A stretch of DNA of 64,000 nucleotides from Candidatus Roseilinea sp. (lineage in GTDB: Bacteria > Chloroflexota > Anaerolineae > J036 > Brachytrichaceae). The notes below the pieces were generated by a model that saw nothing but the letters and a program-made list of their open reading frames with translations, ran no database searches and was not told where the DNA came from. Positions 29,140-37,311 of the stretch are shown here, piece after piece. Both the position numbers and the translations under genes were made by a program. The stretch lies in contig AP024676.1 in the NCBI GenBank assembly GCA_025998955.1, positions 930,001 through 994,000 of the forward strand. The letters are read 5' to 3'. Numbering within the stretch: the first letter of the stretch is position 1; each line of letters opens with the position of its first letter.

Positions 29140-30108
29140 ATGATCCGATCGCTCTACACCGCCGTGAAAGCCGAAGGCGCGCCGTCGCCGTTCGACACCT
29201 TGCACCTCAAGGTGTTCTATCCGGCCGCGCCTACCGGCAGCGATGCCGAGCGCATGACCGGCGTCATTCCCGCCGATCCGGCGCGCGGGCGAATGCCGGT
29301 GGTGATCTTCTTCAACGGCATCAACATCGGCGCCGAGTCGTACGCCTGGTTGGCAATTGCTCTGGCGCGGCAAGGCATCGTCGTCGTGCTGTTCAACTGG
29401 GTCGGCGAGACTCTGCCGGGCATCATTGGCCTGACGATAGGCCTCGATCTGAAACAGGTGACGCCGCAGACCTACGGCCACGCGCCGACGGCGCCGATCA
29501 TCGCGCAGATGCTGGTTGCGCTGGAGCGTTTGAATCAGGCCGGTCCGCTGCAGGGCGCGCTGGCGCTCGACCGGGTGGTGTTGGGTGGCCATTCCGCAGG
29601 CGGCACGGTCGCGCTACACAACGCCAACCCGCGCTACTTCCCGACCGTCGTCGCCGGATTCAGCTACGCCGGCCACACCCTGGCAGCGACGATGCTCGGC
29701 TTTGCGCCGGGGACGGTGTTGGCCTGTGCGCCGGATGTTCCCTTGCTCTTGATGGGCGGCACGCGCGACGGCGTGATCGCGGCCAGCGGCGTGCGTTACG
29801 GCCAGCCCGGCGATCCGGTTGCGCCGTTGCGCCGCACCTTCGAGGAAGGGATCGCCGGCGCTCGCGGCGATCGCCACCTGGCGATCTGGCGCGGCGCCAA
29901 TCACTTCACGCTGGCGCACCCGCTGGACGAAACGGCCGGGCGCAGCTTTCTTGATTTACCGCCGGAAGGCGACGAGGCGACCATGCGCGCGCACATGGCG
30001 GCGGTGATCGGGGCATTCGTCCTGGCCGCTGCTTGTGCCGACCCGGCAGCAGCAGCGCGCCTGCGAGCGTTATCCAACGATGCGTCGGTGGAATGGCGCA
30101 CGAAGTGA
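29140..30108 (+). CDS. alpha/beta-hydrolase, chlorophyllase-like
   Basis: This protein of about 322 residues is an alpha/beta-hydrolase. It shows PVVIFFNGINIGAESYAWLA (oxyanion strand), the nucleophile elbow GGHSAGG (about residue 149), an acidic site GGTRDG and the catalytic His in GANHFTL. The early FFNG strand, the following YxWL helix and GHSxGG resemble chlorophyllase-type esterases, which remove the phytol chain from chlorophyll. A dienelactone-hydrolase-like role is the main alternative. It is encoded between the two Rieske-like genes. ATG 29140 is the chosen start; a TTG at 29122 overlaps the previous gene. Confidence 0.7.
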   Translation: MIRSLYTAVKAEGAPSPFDTLHLKVFYPAAPTGSDAERMTGVIPADPARGRMPVVIFFNGINIGAESYAWLAIALARQGIVVVLFNWVGETLPGIIGLTIGLDLKQVTPQTYGHAPTAPIIAQMLVALERLNQAGPLQGALALDRVVLGGHSAGGTVALHNANPRYFPTVVAGFSYAGHTLAATMLGFAPGTVLACAPDVPLLLMGGTRDGVIAASGVRYGQPGDPVAPLRRTFEEGIAGARGDRHLAIWRGANHFTLAHPLDETAGRSFLDLPPEGDEATMRAHMAAVIGAFVLAAACADPAAAARLRALSNDASVEWRTK

Positions 30109-30123
30109 GCGAGGTGAGACGAG

Positions 30124-31185
30124 ATGTTGAAGAACTTTTGGTGGCCGCTGGCCTTCAGCGCTGAGGTCAGCCGCAAGCCGATCCGCGTGACGGCGCTGCA
30201 AGAAGAGTTCGTCCTATACAGCCTGCCGGATGGCCGCGCCAACGTGCTCAGCGACCTGTGCGTGCATCGCGGCGGGGCACTGAGCGATGGCTGGACGCAG
30301 GGCGATCGCATCATCTGCCCGTATCACGGCTGGGAATTCCAGGCCGACGGGGCATGCGTGCGCATCCCGGCTAACCCGCCCGACTTTCCGGTGCCGCGCA
30401 AAGCGCGCGTGGATGCCTATCCCACCGTCGAGCAGATGGGCTGGGTATGGGCGTTCCTGGGCGACATTCCCGACGCGGAGCGTCCGCCCATGCCGGCGCT
30501 CAAGGACGCCGGCGCAGCGGCGATCATCACCGGCGCTATCTCCTGGCGCGCGCCGTATGAGCAGGTGATCGCCCACATGGCCGAGCCGGAGGTGGCCGCA
30601 CTTGCCTTGGATGGCGAATTCGCTCCCACAGCGGCAAAGGTGAGCGGCGCGTCATCCTCAACGGGCGAATGGGGCGCGCGCATCACGGCGACGTTGACGC
30701 CGCCGGATCGCATCGAGCGTAGCCTGCTCGGGCTGGTGAAGCGGCACGCGCCAAGCGCGCCGTGCGAGGCGCTCGTCGCCTTTCACATGCCCTGCGTCAC
30801 GCTCTACCGCATCGGTGACGATCACATGATGATGGCGCACCTGCCGGTGGATACCGAGACGACTTTGACCAAGTGGATGATCGCCCGCAAGGCCAGCCAG
30901 ACCGAGCCGGAGATCGCGCATCGGCGCATGGCCGCAGCGCTGGAGCGCATGCGCCCCCGGGTCGAAGGGCAGCCCGCGCCGCAGAATGCCATCGCGCAAT
31001 CCTTCGCGCGGCTGCGCGACGAGGCGATCACGCGTGGCTGGGGCATAGATGCGCACCTGATCCAGGCTGAGTACGCCAACATCAAGGCCGTCGTCATCCC
31101 ATCGCCGGCACGACGCGAAGTGCCCGAGCTGGCTGCGGCCTGGGTGATGAAAGAAGTGCCCACCGTCAAGCCGCGCGACGCCTGA
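30124..31185 (+). CDS. Rieske oxygenase-like protein without the mononuclear iron site
   Basis: A 353-residue paralogue of the gene at 28074 (start MLKNFWWPLAFS). The Rieske site is perfect: Cys46-x-His48 in LCVHRGG and Cys65-x2-His68 in CPYHGW, followed by EFQADGACVRIPANPP as in cyanobacterial and plant-type oxygenases. In the catalytic domain the iron motif is gone: the residues that align with Asn140, Asp143, His146 and His151 of the partner are His151, Glu154, Val157 and Leu162, and no (E/Q)DxxVVE Asp is found. It should carry electrons but not activate oxygen itself. No ferredoxin or reductase gene is next to it. Ribosome site GAGGTGAGACGAG precedes ATG 30124. Confidence 0.9.
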   Translation: MLKNFWWPLAFSAEVSRKPIRVTALQEEFVLYSLPDGRANVLSDLCVHRGGALSDGWTQGDRIICPYHGWEFQADGACVRIPANPPDFPVPRKARVDAYPTVEQMGWVWAFLGDIPDAERPPMPALKDAGAAAIITGAISWRAPYEQVIAHMAEPEVAALALDGEFAPTAAKVSGASSSTGEWGARITATLTPPDRIERSLLGLVKRHAPSAPCEALVAFHMPCVTLYRIGDDHMMMAHLPVDTETTLTKWMIARKASQTEPEIAHRRMAAALERMRPRVEGQPAPQNAIAQSFARLRDEAITRGWGIDAHLIQAEYANIKAVVIPSPARREVPELAAAWVMKEVPTVKPRDA

Positions 31186-31228
31186 GACGCATGACACCGA
31201 TCGCAACATGTAAGCCTGCCGACGTGCT

Positions 31229-31984
31229 ATGACCCTCGCCCAACAACTCAGCCACAACGCACTGAACAAGATCGTTCAGCGCTTCGCGCTGCGCGAGATC
31301 GGCGATCCGTTCATCACGCTGACCAGCCCGATGGGGCCGCAGCCGATAGGCGCGTGCCGCCTGTTCGCCTCTGCGCCAGAGATGGCCGACGGCGCGGAAC
31401 GGGTGCGCAAAGTGGTGTACATCGGCATCACCGTACCGCCGCCCATCGGCCTGGACTCGCACATGTTCTTTGCCTTCACGCCGCCGACGAGCGCGGTGCC
31501 CCATTTCACGTTGGATAGCGTGATGGCCGGGCCGAGCTTCGCCTTTCACCTCGACCTCATCCCGCGCGTGGACCTGGGCGCTAACTTGGCCTACATGAAC
31601 GAAGTCTTCGTGCCCCTGACGCCGATTTTCGACCAGGCGAAGAAGATCGCGGGATTGACCCCGGCCCACCTCTCGCCGCGCCAATACGCGCTGATGTCGC
31701 CATGGATGCTGGCTTATCGGGCGACGGAAGACGCCTATGCTCAGTGTGCACCCCATATCGAGGCCTACATGCAGCACTGGTCCAGCCTGGTTGAGCACGG
31801 CATCCAGACGCCGATTGCAATGACGCCGGCGCAACTGGCCGAACGCGATCGTGCCAACCGCGACGCCATCTTCAGCTACGAAGTAGATCCGGTGTGGAGC
31901 CAGATCGAGCGGCTGCTCGGCAAGGCGATGAACCTGCGGCTGATCGAGGTGCTGCGCAATCCGCAGGTCGAAACCCCGGTCTGA
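31229..31984 (+). CDS. putative bilin reductase-like protein (red chlorophyll catabolite reductase type)
   Basis: The 251-residue protein has a central pattern PHFTLDSVMAGPSFAFHLDL, then PRVDLGANLAYMNEVF, and later SPRQYALMSPWML. This fits the ferredoxin-dependent bilin reductase fold, most closely red chlorophyll catabolite reductase, where a similar LVLILDLPHRKDL stretch builds the substrate pocket. Plant RCCR reduces the open-chain product made by the Rieske enzyme PAO. Its position right after the Rieske pair supports the idea of a linked reaction. This is a remote match by eye. It could also be a binding protein with the same fold. Confidence 0.5.
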   Translation: MTLAQQLSHNALNKIVQRFALREIGDPFITLTSPMGPQPIGACRLFASAPEMADGAERVRKVVYIGITVPPPIGLDSHMFFAFTPPTSAVPHFTLDSVMAGPSFAFHLDLIPRVDLGANLAYMNEVFVPLTPIFDQAKKIAGLTPAHLSPRQYALMSPWMLAYRATEDAYAQCAPHIEAYMQHWSSLVEHGIQTPIAMTPAQLAERDRANRDAIFSYEVDPVWSQIERLLGKAMNLRLIEVLRNPQVETPV

Positions 31985-32006
31985 CCCATCACCCATCCGG
32001 CGGACG

Positions 32007-32969
32007 ATGAACGGTATGTCTCAGCCCAGCGAATTCCAGAAGCGCATCAGCGGCGAATGGCACGGCTATCCCAGCACGTTCGATCGCGATGGCAACCACC
32101 TCGGCTACAACAAGGTGTATCGCGAAAGCGTCTTCGACCCGGTTACCGGCGCGACGACCTACACGATGAACACGCGCTTTCACGATCTGCCGTCAGTCGA
32201 GTTCCACCGCCTGGCTACCCCTGATGGCTTCAAGTTCGGCGTCCGGGATAGCGATCGGGATCGCGTGTATCTCGGCCCGGATTTCTACGGCAGCGGCCAA
32301 CCGTATGGCGGCCTGGTCAACTCGCACTACTACTCGCCGTTTTGGGCCTGTGACCTGAACACTTTGAACTGGGTGCTCGACGATGGTCGGACGCAGGTGT
32401 ATTCGTCGCTGCTCTACGAGGGCCCAACGATCAAATACGTCTTCAACGGCCTGTATCGCGTCGCGCATGACTATCACACCAACCCGGCCACGCGCGCCGA
32501 GATAGACGCCTTCTGCGAGAGCGAGCGCGTCAACGGCCCGCAGCCGCATGTGCTGCCGGCCAAACGCAGGGGCGAATTCGCAGGGACGATGCACGTATAT
32601 TGCGCCGACCAGACCTACGTTGGCGATGCGCGCGTACACATCACCTACGTGCCCACCGGCCTGCTGACCGCCGAGCAAACGGTCGAGATCGAGGCGCCGG
32701 CCGAGACCGGCCTCAGCCGGCGCTATTCCTTTCATCGTGCCCGCGAGGTGAACCGTCACACCTTCCACGGCCCCGACGTGTTCGGTAACGGCCTGGCCTA
32801 CGGTCGTGCATTGTTCATCTCACAGCACTTTGCCGGCCAGGCCATACGGATTTCGGGGCGCGAGTTCCTGATGGACGAGCGCTGCACGCTGGCCAACGTG
32901 TGGATGGTGCACCGGAGCAACCGGCTGGCCTTCGTCATGTTCGGCGTGTTGCATTGGACGGAGCAATAG
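32007..32969 (+). CDS. calycin-like protein with duplicated GPD motif, function unknown
   Basis: This 320-residue protein starts ISGEWHGYPSTFDRDGNHLG and has the family motif twice: VYLGPDFYGSGQPYGG (about residue 90) and FHGPDVFGNGLAYGR (about residue 255). It is therefore a tandem duplication of the barrel found in the proteins at 26339 and 27224. The middle section FAGTMHVYCADQTYVGDARVH restarts the second barrel. No catalytic residues are recognisable. It lies between the bilin-reductase-like gene and the first aldehyde dehydrogenase, with gaps of 22 and 6 bases. Confidence 0.65.
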   Translation: MNGMSQPSEFQKRISGEWHGYPSTFDRDGNHLGYNKVYRESVFDPVTGATTYTMNTRFHDLPSVEFHRLATPDGFKFGVRDSDRDRVYLGPDFYGSGQPYGGLVNSHYYSPFWACDLNTLNWVLDDGRTQVYSSLLYEGPTIKYVFNGLYRVAHDYHTNPATRAEIDAFCESERVNGPQPHVLPAKRRGEFAGTMHVYCADQTYVGDARVHITYVPTGLLTAEQTVEIEAPAETGLSRRYSFHRAREVNRHTFHGPDVFGNGLAYGRALFISQHFAGQAIRISGREFLMDERCTLANVWMVHRSNRLAFVMFGVLHWTEQ

Positions 32970-32975
32970 TTACCG

Positions 32976-34421
32976 ATGCGTCGTTGTGGGTTGTTTATCA
33001 ACGGCCGCGAAGTGGCCGCGCATACCGGCGAGACGTTTGCCAGCGTTGCGCCCGAGACCGGCGCCATGCTGGGCTACGCCGCCCGCGCGGCTGTTGAGGA
33101 TGTAGACGCCGCAGTGAGCGCTGCGCAGGAGGCGTTCGAGCGCTGGGCAGCGCAGGCGCCGGGTGATCGCGAGCGCATTTTGTTGCGCTGCGCCGATGCA
33201 GTCGAGGCTGCCGAGCCGCGCCTGCTCGATCTGGTGATTGACGAGAGCGGCTCGACGATCTCCAAAGCGCGCTACGAGGTGCGTTACAGCGCGACGCTGC
33301 TGCGCGCCGCAGCCGGCGAAGCGCGGCGCCTATATGGCGACACCTTCCCCAACGACCGACCGCATCGCTTGTCGCTGGTGATGCGCGAGCCGCTCGGCGT
33401 GGTGGGCGTGATTGCGCCGTTCAACGCGCCGTTGGTGCTGCTGGTGAAGATGATTGCCTTCGCGCTGGCGTCAGGCAATACCATCGTCGCCAAGCCCAGT
33501 GAGGAGACGCCGCTCATCGCGGTCGAGTTGGCGCGCGTGCTACACGCCGCCGGGTTGCCGGCGGGCGTCTTGAACGTCGTCACCGGCTACGGCAACGAGT
33601 GCGGTGAGCCGCTGGTGAGACACCGCCACGTGCGCGGCATTGCCTTCACCGGCTCCACCGCCACCGGAGCGCGCATCGCGGCCATCGCCGCGCCGCTGAT
33701 GAAGCGCTTGCAACTGGAACTCGGCGGGAAGAACCCGCTGGTCGTGCTGCGCGATGTGGATGTTGACCGAGCCGCCGAGAGTGCCGCAGTGGGCGCGTTC
33801 TATCACGCCGGACAGATCTGCATGAGTAGCTCGCGCATCATCGTGGAACGGCCGATAGCGCGCCTGTTCGCCGAGGCGCTGGCGCGCAAGGCAAACGCGC
33901 TGCACTTGGGCGATCTGCGCGATGATCGCACGGCCTACGGCCCGCTGATTCATGCGCGCGCCGTGCACAAGGTGGACGCGCACGTGCGCGACGCCGTTGA
34001 GCGTGGCGCGACGTTGTTGTGCGGCGGCAGCATCCATCACGGCAACACCTATCAGCCCACGGTGCTGTTCGAGCCGCCGCGCGCCGGGCCGGCCTGGTGC
34101 GACGAGACGTTCGGGCCGGTTGTCAGCATCGTCGGCGCCGACGACCTGGATGAAGCGGTGGCCATTGCCAACGATAGCCAATACGGCCTGAGCGCCGGCG
34201 TGCTCACCAACGACTTGCAACGCGGCATGACGGCGGCGCGGCGCATTCGCGCCGGCTCGGTGCACGTCGGCACACATTCGTTTTGGAGTGATGCGCTCGC
34301 GCCGATCGGCGGTTACGGCATGAGCGGCATCGGGCGCAGCGGCGGCAAATATTCCGTCGAGCACTTTACGGAGTTGAAGTGGATGAGCTTGGAGCTGGGC
34401 GAGACGCCCAGGCCATTCTGA
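32976..34421 (+). CDS. aldehyde dehydrogenase family protein
   Basis: This 481-residue NAD(P)-dependent aldehyde dehydrogenase has the expected blocks: FNAPLVLLVKMIAFALASGNTIVAKPSEETP (cofactor strand), FTGSTATG, the general base Glu in LQLELGGKNPLVV and the catalytic Cys in GQICMSSSRIIVE, then ETFGPVVSIV near the end. The family oxidises aldehydes to acids. The substrate cannot be fixed, but its place in the run suggests an aldehyde made from the oxygenase product. It starts 6 bases after the previous gene and ends 4 bases before the next. Confidence 0.9.
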   Translation: MRRCGLFINGREVAAHTGETFASVAPETGAMLGYAARAAVEDVDAAVSAAQEAFERWAAQAPGDRERILLRCADAVEAAEPRLLDLVIDESGSTISKARYEVRYSATLLRAAAGEARRLYGDTFPNDRPHRLSLVMREPLGVVGVIAPFNAPLVLLVKMIAFALASGNTIVAKPSEETPLIAVELARVLHAAGLPAGVLNVVTGYGNECGEPLVRHRHVRGIAFTGSTATGARIAAIAAPLMKRLQLELGGKNPLVVLRDVDVDRAAESAAVGAFYHAGQICMSSSRIIVERPIARLFAEALARKANALHLGDLRDDRTAYGPLIHARAVHKVDAHVRDAVERGATLLCGGSIHHGNTYQPTVLFEPPRAGPAWCDETFGPVVSIVGADDLDEAVAIANDSQYGLSAGVLTNDLQRGMTAARRIRAGSVHVGTHSFWSDALAPIGGYGMSGIGRSGGKYSVEHFTELKWMSLELGETPRPF

Positions 34422-34425
34422 TCGC

Positions 34426-35355
34426 ATGAACATCCCAGCGCAGATCACTGTGGTGGAGGTCGGCCCGCGCGATGGGTTCCAGATGGAGCGGGCATTCATC
34501 CCGACCGACCTCAAAGTCGAGATCATTGACCTGCTGTCGTCCTCGGGCGTGCCGGCCATCGAAGCTACCTCGTTCGTGAATCCGAAGGTCATTCCGCAGA
34601 TGGCCGATAGCGACGCGGTGATGCAGCGCATTCGGCGTCGTCCGGGGGTGCGTTACGGCGCACTGATCTTGAACGTGAAAGGCGCCCAGCGCGCCCTGGC
34701 TGCGCGCGCCGATGCGGTGCGCTTCGTTGTGTGCGCCAGCGAGACCTATAACCACAAGAACATGAACATGAGCATCGCGCAGTCGCTGGCGGCGCTGCGC
34801 GACGTGGTGGAGATATGCGCCCCGGTGGGCGTCGGCGTCGAGCCGGCCGTCTCGGTGGCGTTCGGCTGCCCGTTCGAGGGCGAAGTGCCCGAATCGCGCG
34901 TGGTCGCGCTGGCCGAAGCCTTTGCCGCCATGGGCCTGCGCGACATTTGCATTGCCGATACGGTCGGCCTGGCCAGTCCGCGCAGCGTTCGCCGGCTGCT
35001 CGACGGGTTGCGCTGCCGTCTGCCCACCTGTCATTTCTCGCTACACCTGCACGACACGCGCGGTCTGGGACTGGCCAACGTGTTGGCCGCGATGGATGCC
35101 GGCGTGACGACGTTCGAGGCATCGCTCGGCGGCCTGGGCGGTTGCCCAACGACGAAGGTGGCAACGGGTAACATCAGCACCGAAGACTTGGTGAACTTGT
35201 GCGACGAGATGGGCATTGCAACCGGCGTGGATGTCGAGGTCATTCGTGAGGCATCACGACGGATACAGGATTTCCTTGGCCGCCCGCTCCCCAGCCATGT
35301 GTTAGCGGCCGGCACGCGGCGAGCATTATTCGCGCGGGCCGGGGAGGGATGTTGA
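34426..35355 (+). CDS. hydroxymethylglutaryl-CoA lyase-like enzyme
   Basis: This 309-residue TIM-barrel lyase belongs to the HMG-CoA lyase family. It shows VGPRDGFQ (metal-binding Arg-Asp), FVNPKVIPQMADSDAV, HLHDTRGLGLANVLAAMDAGV (two His metal ligands) and the active-site Cys loop SLGGLGGCP. The family splits 3-hydroxy-3-methylglutaryl-CoA and similar branched 3-hydroxyacyl-CoA esters, for example citramalyl-type CoA esters, to acetyl-CoA plus a ketoacid. The nearby LeuCD-like dehydratase and CoA-transferase fit a hydratase / activation / cleavage sequence. Confidence 0.88.
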   Translation: MNIPAQITVVEVGPRDGFQMERAFIPTDLKVEIIDLLSSSGVPAIEATSFVNPKVIPQMADSDAVMQRIRRRPGVRYGALILNVKGAQRALAARADAVRFVVCASETYNHKNMNMSIAQSLAALRDVVEICAPVGVGVEPAVSVAFGCPFEGEVPESRVVALAEAFAAMGLRDICIADTVGLASPRSVRRLLDGLRCRLPTCHFSLHLHDTRGLGLANVLAAMDAGVTTFEASLGGLGGCPTTKVATGNISTEDLVNLCDEMGIATGVDVEVIREASRRIQDFLGRPLPSHVLAAGTRRALFARAGEGC

Positions 35356-35402
35356 TTCTGATGTGTCCCGTGTCCCGCGTCTCCCGTCCTCACGCCCAAG
35401 AG

Positions 35403-35446
35403 ATGCAAGACGCAGGACGCAAGACGTAAACGCAACAGGCAAAACG
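35403..35446. repeat. 7-bp repeat array before the LeuC-like gene
   Basis: ATGCAAGACGCAGGACGCAA and AGACGTAAACGCAACAGG form a run of AAGACGC-type units. Just upstream (35363-35395) are also repeated GTGTCCCG / GTCTCCCG words. An in-frame ATG at 35363 belongs to this low-complexity stretch and is unlikely to be the gene start. Confidence 0.6.
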
Positions 35447-36769
35447 ATGCAACAGACCATTGCAGAAAAGATCATTTCGCGCGCCGCGCGGAAGACGGCG
35501 CGCGCCGGTGACATCGTCATCGTGCGCGTGGATGGCGTGATGGCGACCGATGCCACCGCGCCACTGGCCATTCAAGCCTTTCGAGAGATGGGCGGGCAGC
35601 GCGTGTGGGATGCTGCCCGCGTGTCGCTCGTCCTAGATCATGCCGCGCCGGCGCCGAACGAGCGCGTCGGCAACTTGCATGCGATGATGCGCCGGTTCGC
35701 GCGCGAGCAAGGCTGCCACCTCTACGATGTCGGCGAGGGCATTTGCCACCAGCTTATGGTCGAGTGCGGCCATGTGCGCCCCGGCAACCTGTTCCTCGGC
35801 GCGGACTCGCACACACCCACCTACGGCGCGTTGAACGCATTCAGCGCCGGCATCGGCTCCACCGACCTGGCCGGCATCCTGCTCACCGGCAAAACCTGGC
35901 TCAAAGTGCCGCCCACGATCAAACTGGAGCTGGTCGGCGCTTGGCCGCCGGGCGTGACGGCCAAGGACTTAGCGCTGTTTTTAGTGGGGCAGATCGGCAT
36001 CGAGGGAGCCAACTATCAGTGTGTCGAGTTCACCGGCGAAGCGGTTACGCCGCTTCGGCTCAGCCAGCGCATGACGCTGGCGAACATGACCAGCGAGATG
36101 GGTGCCAAGGCCGGCATCGTCGCTCCCGACGGCCTGCGCCTGCCGTATGCATTCGAGCCGGTAAGCGCCGATCCCGGCGCAGACTACGCGCGCGTGCTGC
36201 GCTTTGACGTGTCGCGCCTGACGCCGCACGTGGCGCTGCCGCACTCGCCCGACAACGTCGTGCCGATTGCGCGGGCGAAAGGCGTGAAGATCAACGCCGG
36301 CTTCATCGGCAGTTGCACCAACGCCCGCCTGGACGATCTGCAGCAAGCCGCGGCTGTGTTGCGCGGTGGCAAGTTGGCGCCGGGCGTGCGATTGGTGATA
36401 GCGCCGGCATCTCGCGCCATCTTCAACGCCGCGCTGCGCGACGGGACGATCGCCGCGCTGAGCGAGGCCGGCGCGACGTTCATCAGCGCCGGCTGCGGCC
36501 CATGCGTCGGCACGCACGAGGGTGTGCCCGGCGATGGCGAAGTGGTGATCGCCTCGACCAACCGCAACTTCCGCGGGCGCATGGGCAACCCGAACGCGCA
36601 GATCTACTTGGCCTCGCCGGCCGTGGTGGCTGCCAGCGTGCTCGCCGGCGAAATCTGCGAGCCAAGGGACGTTGCGCCGGAAGTGTCGGATGATCTCTTC
36701 TCGACATCCGCAACACCGGTGTCGCCCGTCAAGCTGATGACGCCCGTTCATCCCCTTCCTACGCCATGA
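35447..36769 (+). CDS. aconitase-family dehydratase, large subunit (LeuC-like)
   Basis: The 440-residue protein is the large subunit of a LeuC/homoaconitase-type hydro-lyase, which moves or adds water on branched dicarboxylic acids with a [4Fe-4S] cluster. The cluster ligands are Cys in GSCTNARLDD and two Cys in SAGCGPCVGTHEG. Other marks are LGADSHTPTYGALNAFSAGIGSTD and NMTSEMGAKAGIVAPD. The family includes isopropylmalate isomerase, citraconate hydratase and dimethylmaleate hydratase, and sequence alone does not choose between them. No leuA or leuB is nearby, and the surrounding lyase and CoA-transferase favour a catabolic role. The small subunit follows with a 4-base overlap. Confidence 0.9.
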   Translation: MQQTIAEKIISRAARKTARAGDIVIVRVDGVMATDATAPLAIQAFREMGGQRVWDAARVSLVLDHAAPAPNERVGNLHAMMRRFAREQGCHLYDVGEGICHQLMVECGHVRPGNLFLGADSHTPTYGALNAFSAGIGSTDLAGILLTGKTWLKVPPTIKLELVGAWPPGVTAKDLALFLVGQIGIEGANYQCVEFTGEAVTPLRLSQRMTLANMTSEMGAKAGIVAPDGLRLPYAFEPVSADPGADYARVLRFDVSRLTPHVALPHSPDNVVPIARAKGVKINAGFIGSCTNARLDDLQQAAAVLRGGKLAPGVRLVIAPASRAIFNAALRDGTIAALSEAGATFISAGCGPCVGTHEGVPGDGEVVIASTNRNFRGRMGNPNAQIYLASPAVVAASVLAGEICEPRDVAPEVSDDLFSTSATPVSPVKLMTPVHPLPTP

Positions 36770-37278
36770 CGACGATACTCGGCTCTGCCCACGTGTACGA
36801 CGTGGATAGCATAGATACCGACCGGATCATTCCCGGCAAATACACCAAAACGCTCGACCCGCGCGAGCTGGCCAGGCACGTGTTGGAAGATCTTGATCCG
36901 TCATTCGCCGGCCGGGTGCAGCCCGGGGACGTCCTCGTCGTGGGCAGCAACTTTGGGTGTGGCTCATCGCGCGAGCAGGCGCCGGTGGCGCTCAAGGCGG
37001 CCGGTGTGGCCTGCGTCGTCGCTCGTTCGTTCGCGCGCATTTTCTATCGCAACGCCATCAACATTGGCCTGCCACTGGTCGAGCTGGCCGAGGCGCATGA
37101 CATCGCCAACGGCCATCGCGTGCGCATCGAGCTGGCCCTGGGGCAGGTGACGAACACTGCTACCGGCCGGGTCTTTCGCGCTGCACCCATGCCCCAGGTC
37201 ATGGTGGACATCCTTCGTGAGGGTGGACTGGTCAACTATCTCAAACGTTACGGCGACTACATCATTGCTCAGACGTAA
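36766..37278 (+). CDS. aconitase-family dehydratase, small subunit (LeuD-like)
   Basis: This 170-residue swivel domain is the partner of the LeuC-like protein. It has YDVDSIDTDRIIPGKY, LVVGSNFGCGSSREQAPVALKAAGV (substrate loop) and FARIFYRNAINIGLP, all standard for LeuD. ATGA overlap with the large-subunit gene (36766-36769) indicates translational coupling and equal amounts. Which dicarboxylic acid it uses is unknown. Confidence 0.92.
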   Translation: MTTILGSAHVYDVDSIDTDRIIPGKYTKTLDPRELARHVLEDLDPSFAGRVQPGDVLVVGSNFGCGSSREQAPVALKAAGVACVVARSFARIFYRNAINIGLPLVELAEAHDIANGHRVRIELALGQVTNTATGRVFRAAPMPQVMVDILREGGLVNYLKRYGDYIIAQT

Positions 37279-37302
37279 GACGCAACACGCAACACGCAGC
37301 CT
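37273..37302. repeat. 7-bp repeat, AAGACGC/AACACGC type
   Basis: ACGTAAGACGCAACACGCAA and one more ACACGCA unit fill the gap between the LeuD-like and CoA-transferase genes. Confidence 0.6.
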
Positions 37303-37311
37303 ATACACGCT

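Noticed and set aside
35363-35446. Start of the LeuC-like gene at 35363
   Set aside because: The extra 28 codons are low-complexity repeat words; ATG 35447 gives the usual MQQTIAEKI start.
35447-37278. Leucine biosynthesis role for the LeuC/LeuD-like pair
   Set aside because: No leuA or leuB is adjacent and the genes are embedded in a run with a lyase and CoA-transferase. Leucine synthesis is not excluded, but it is less likely here.
24972-37302. CRISPR array made of the AAGACGC repeats
   Set aside because: Units are 7 bases without spacers of regular length, and no cas genes are near. They are short tandem repeats.
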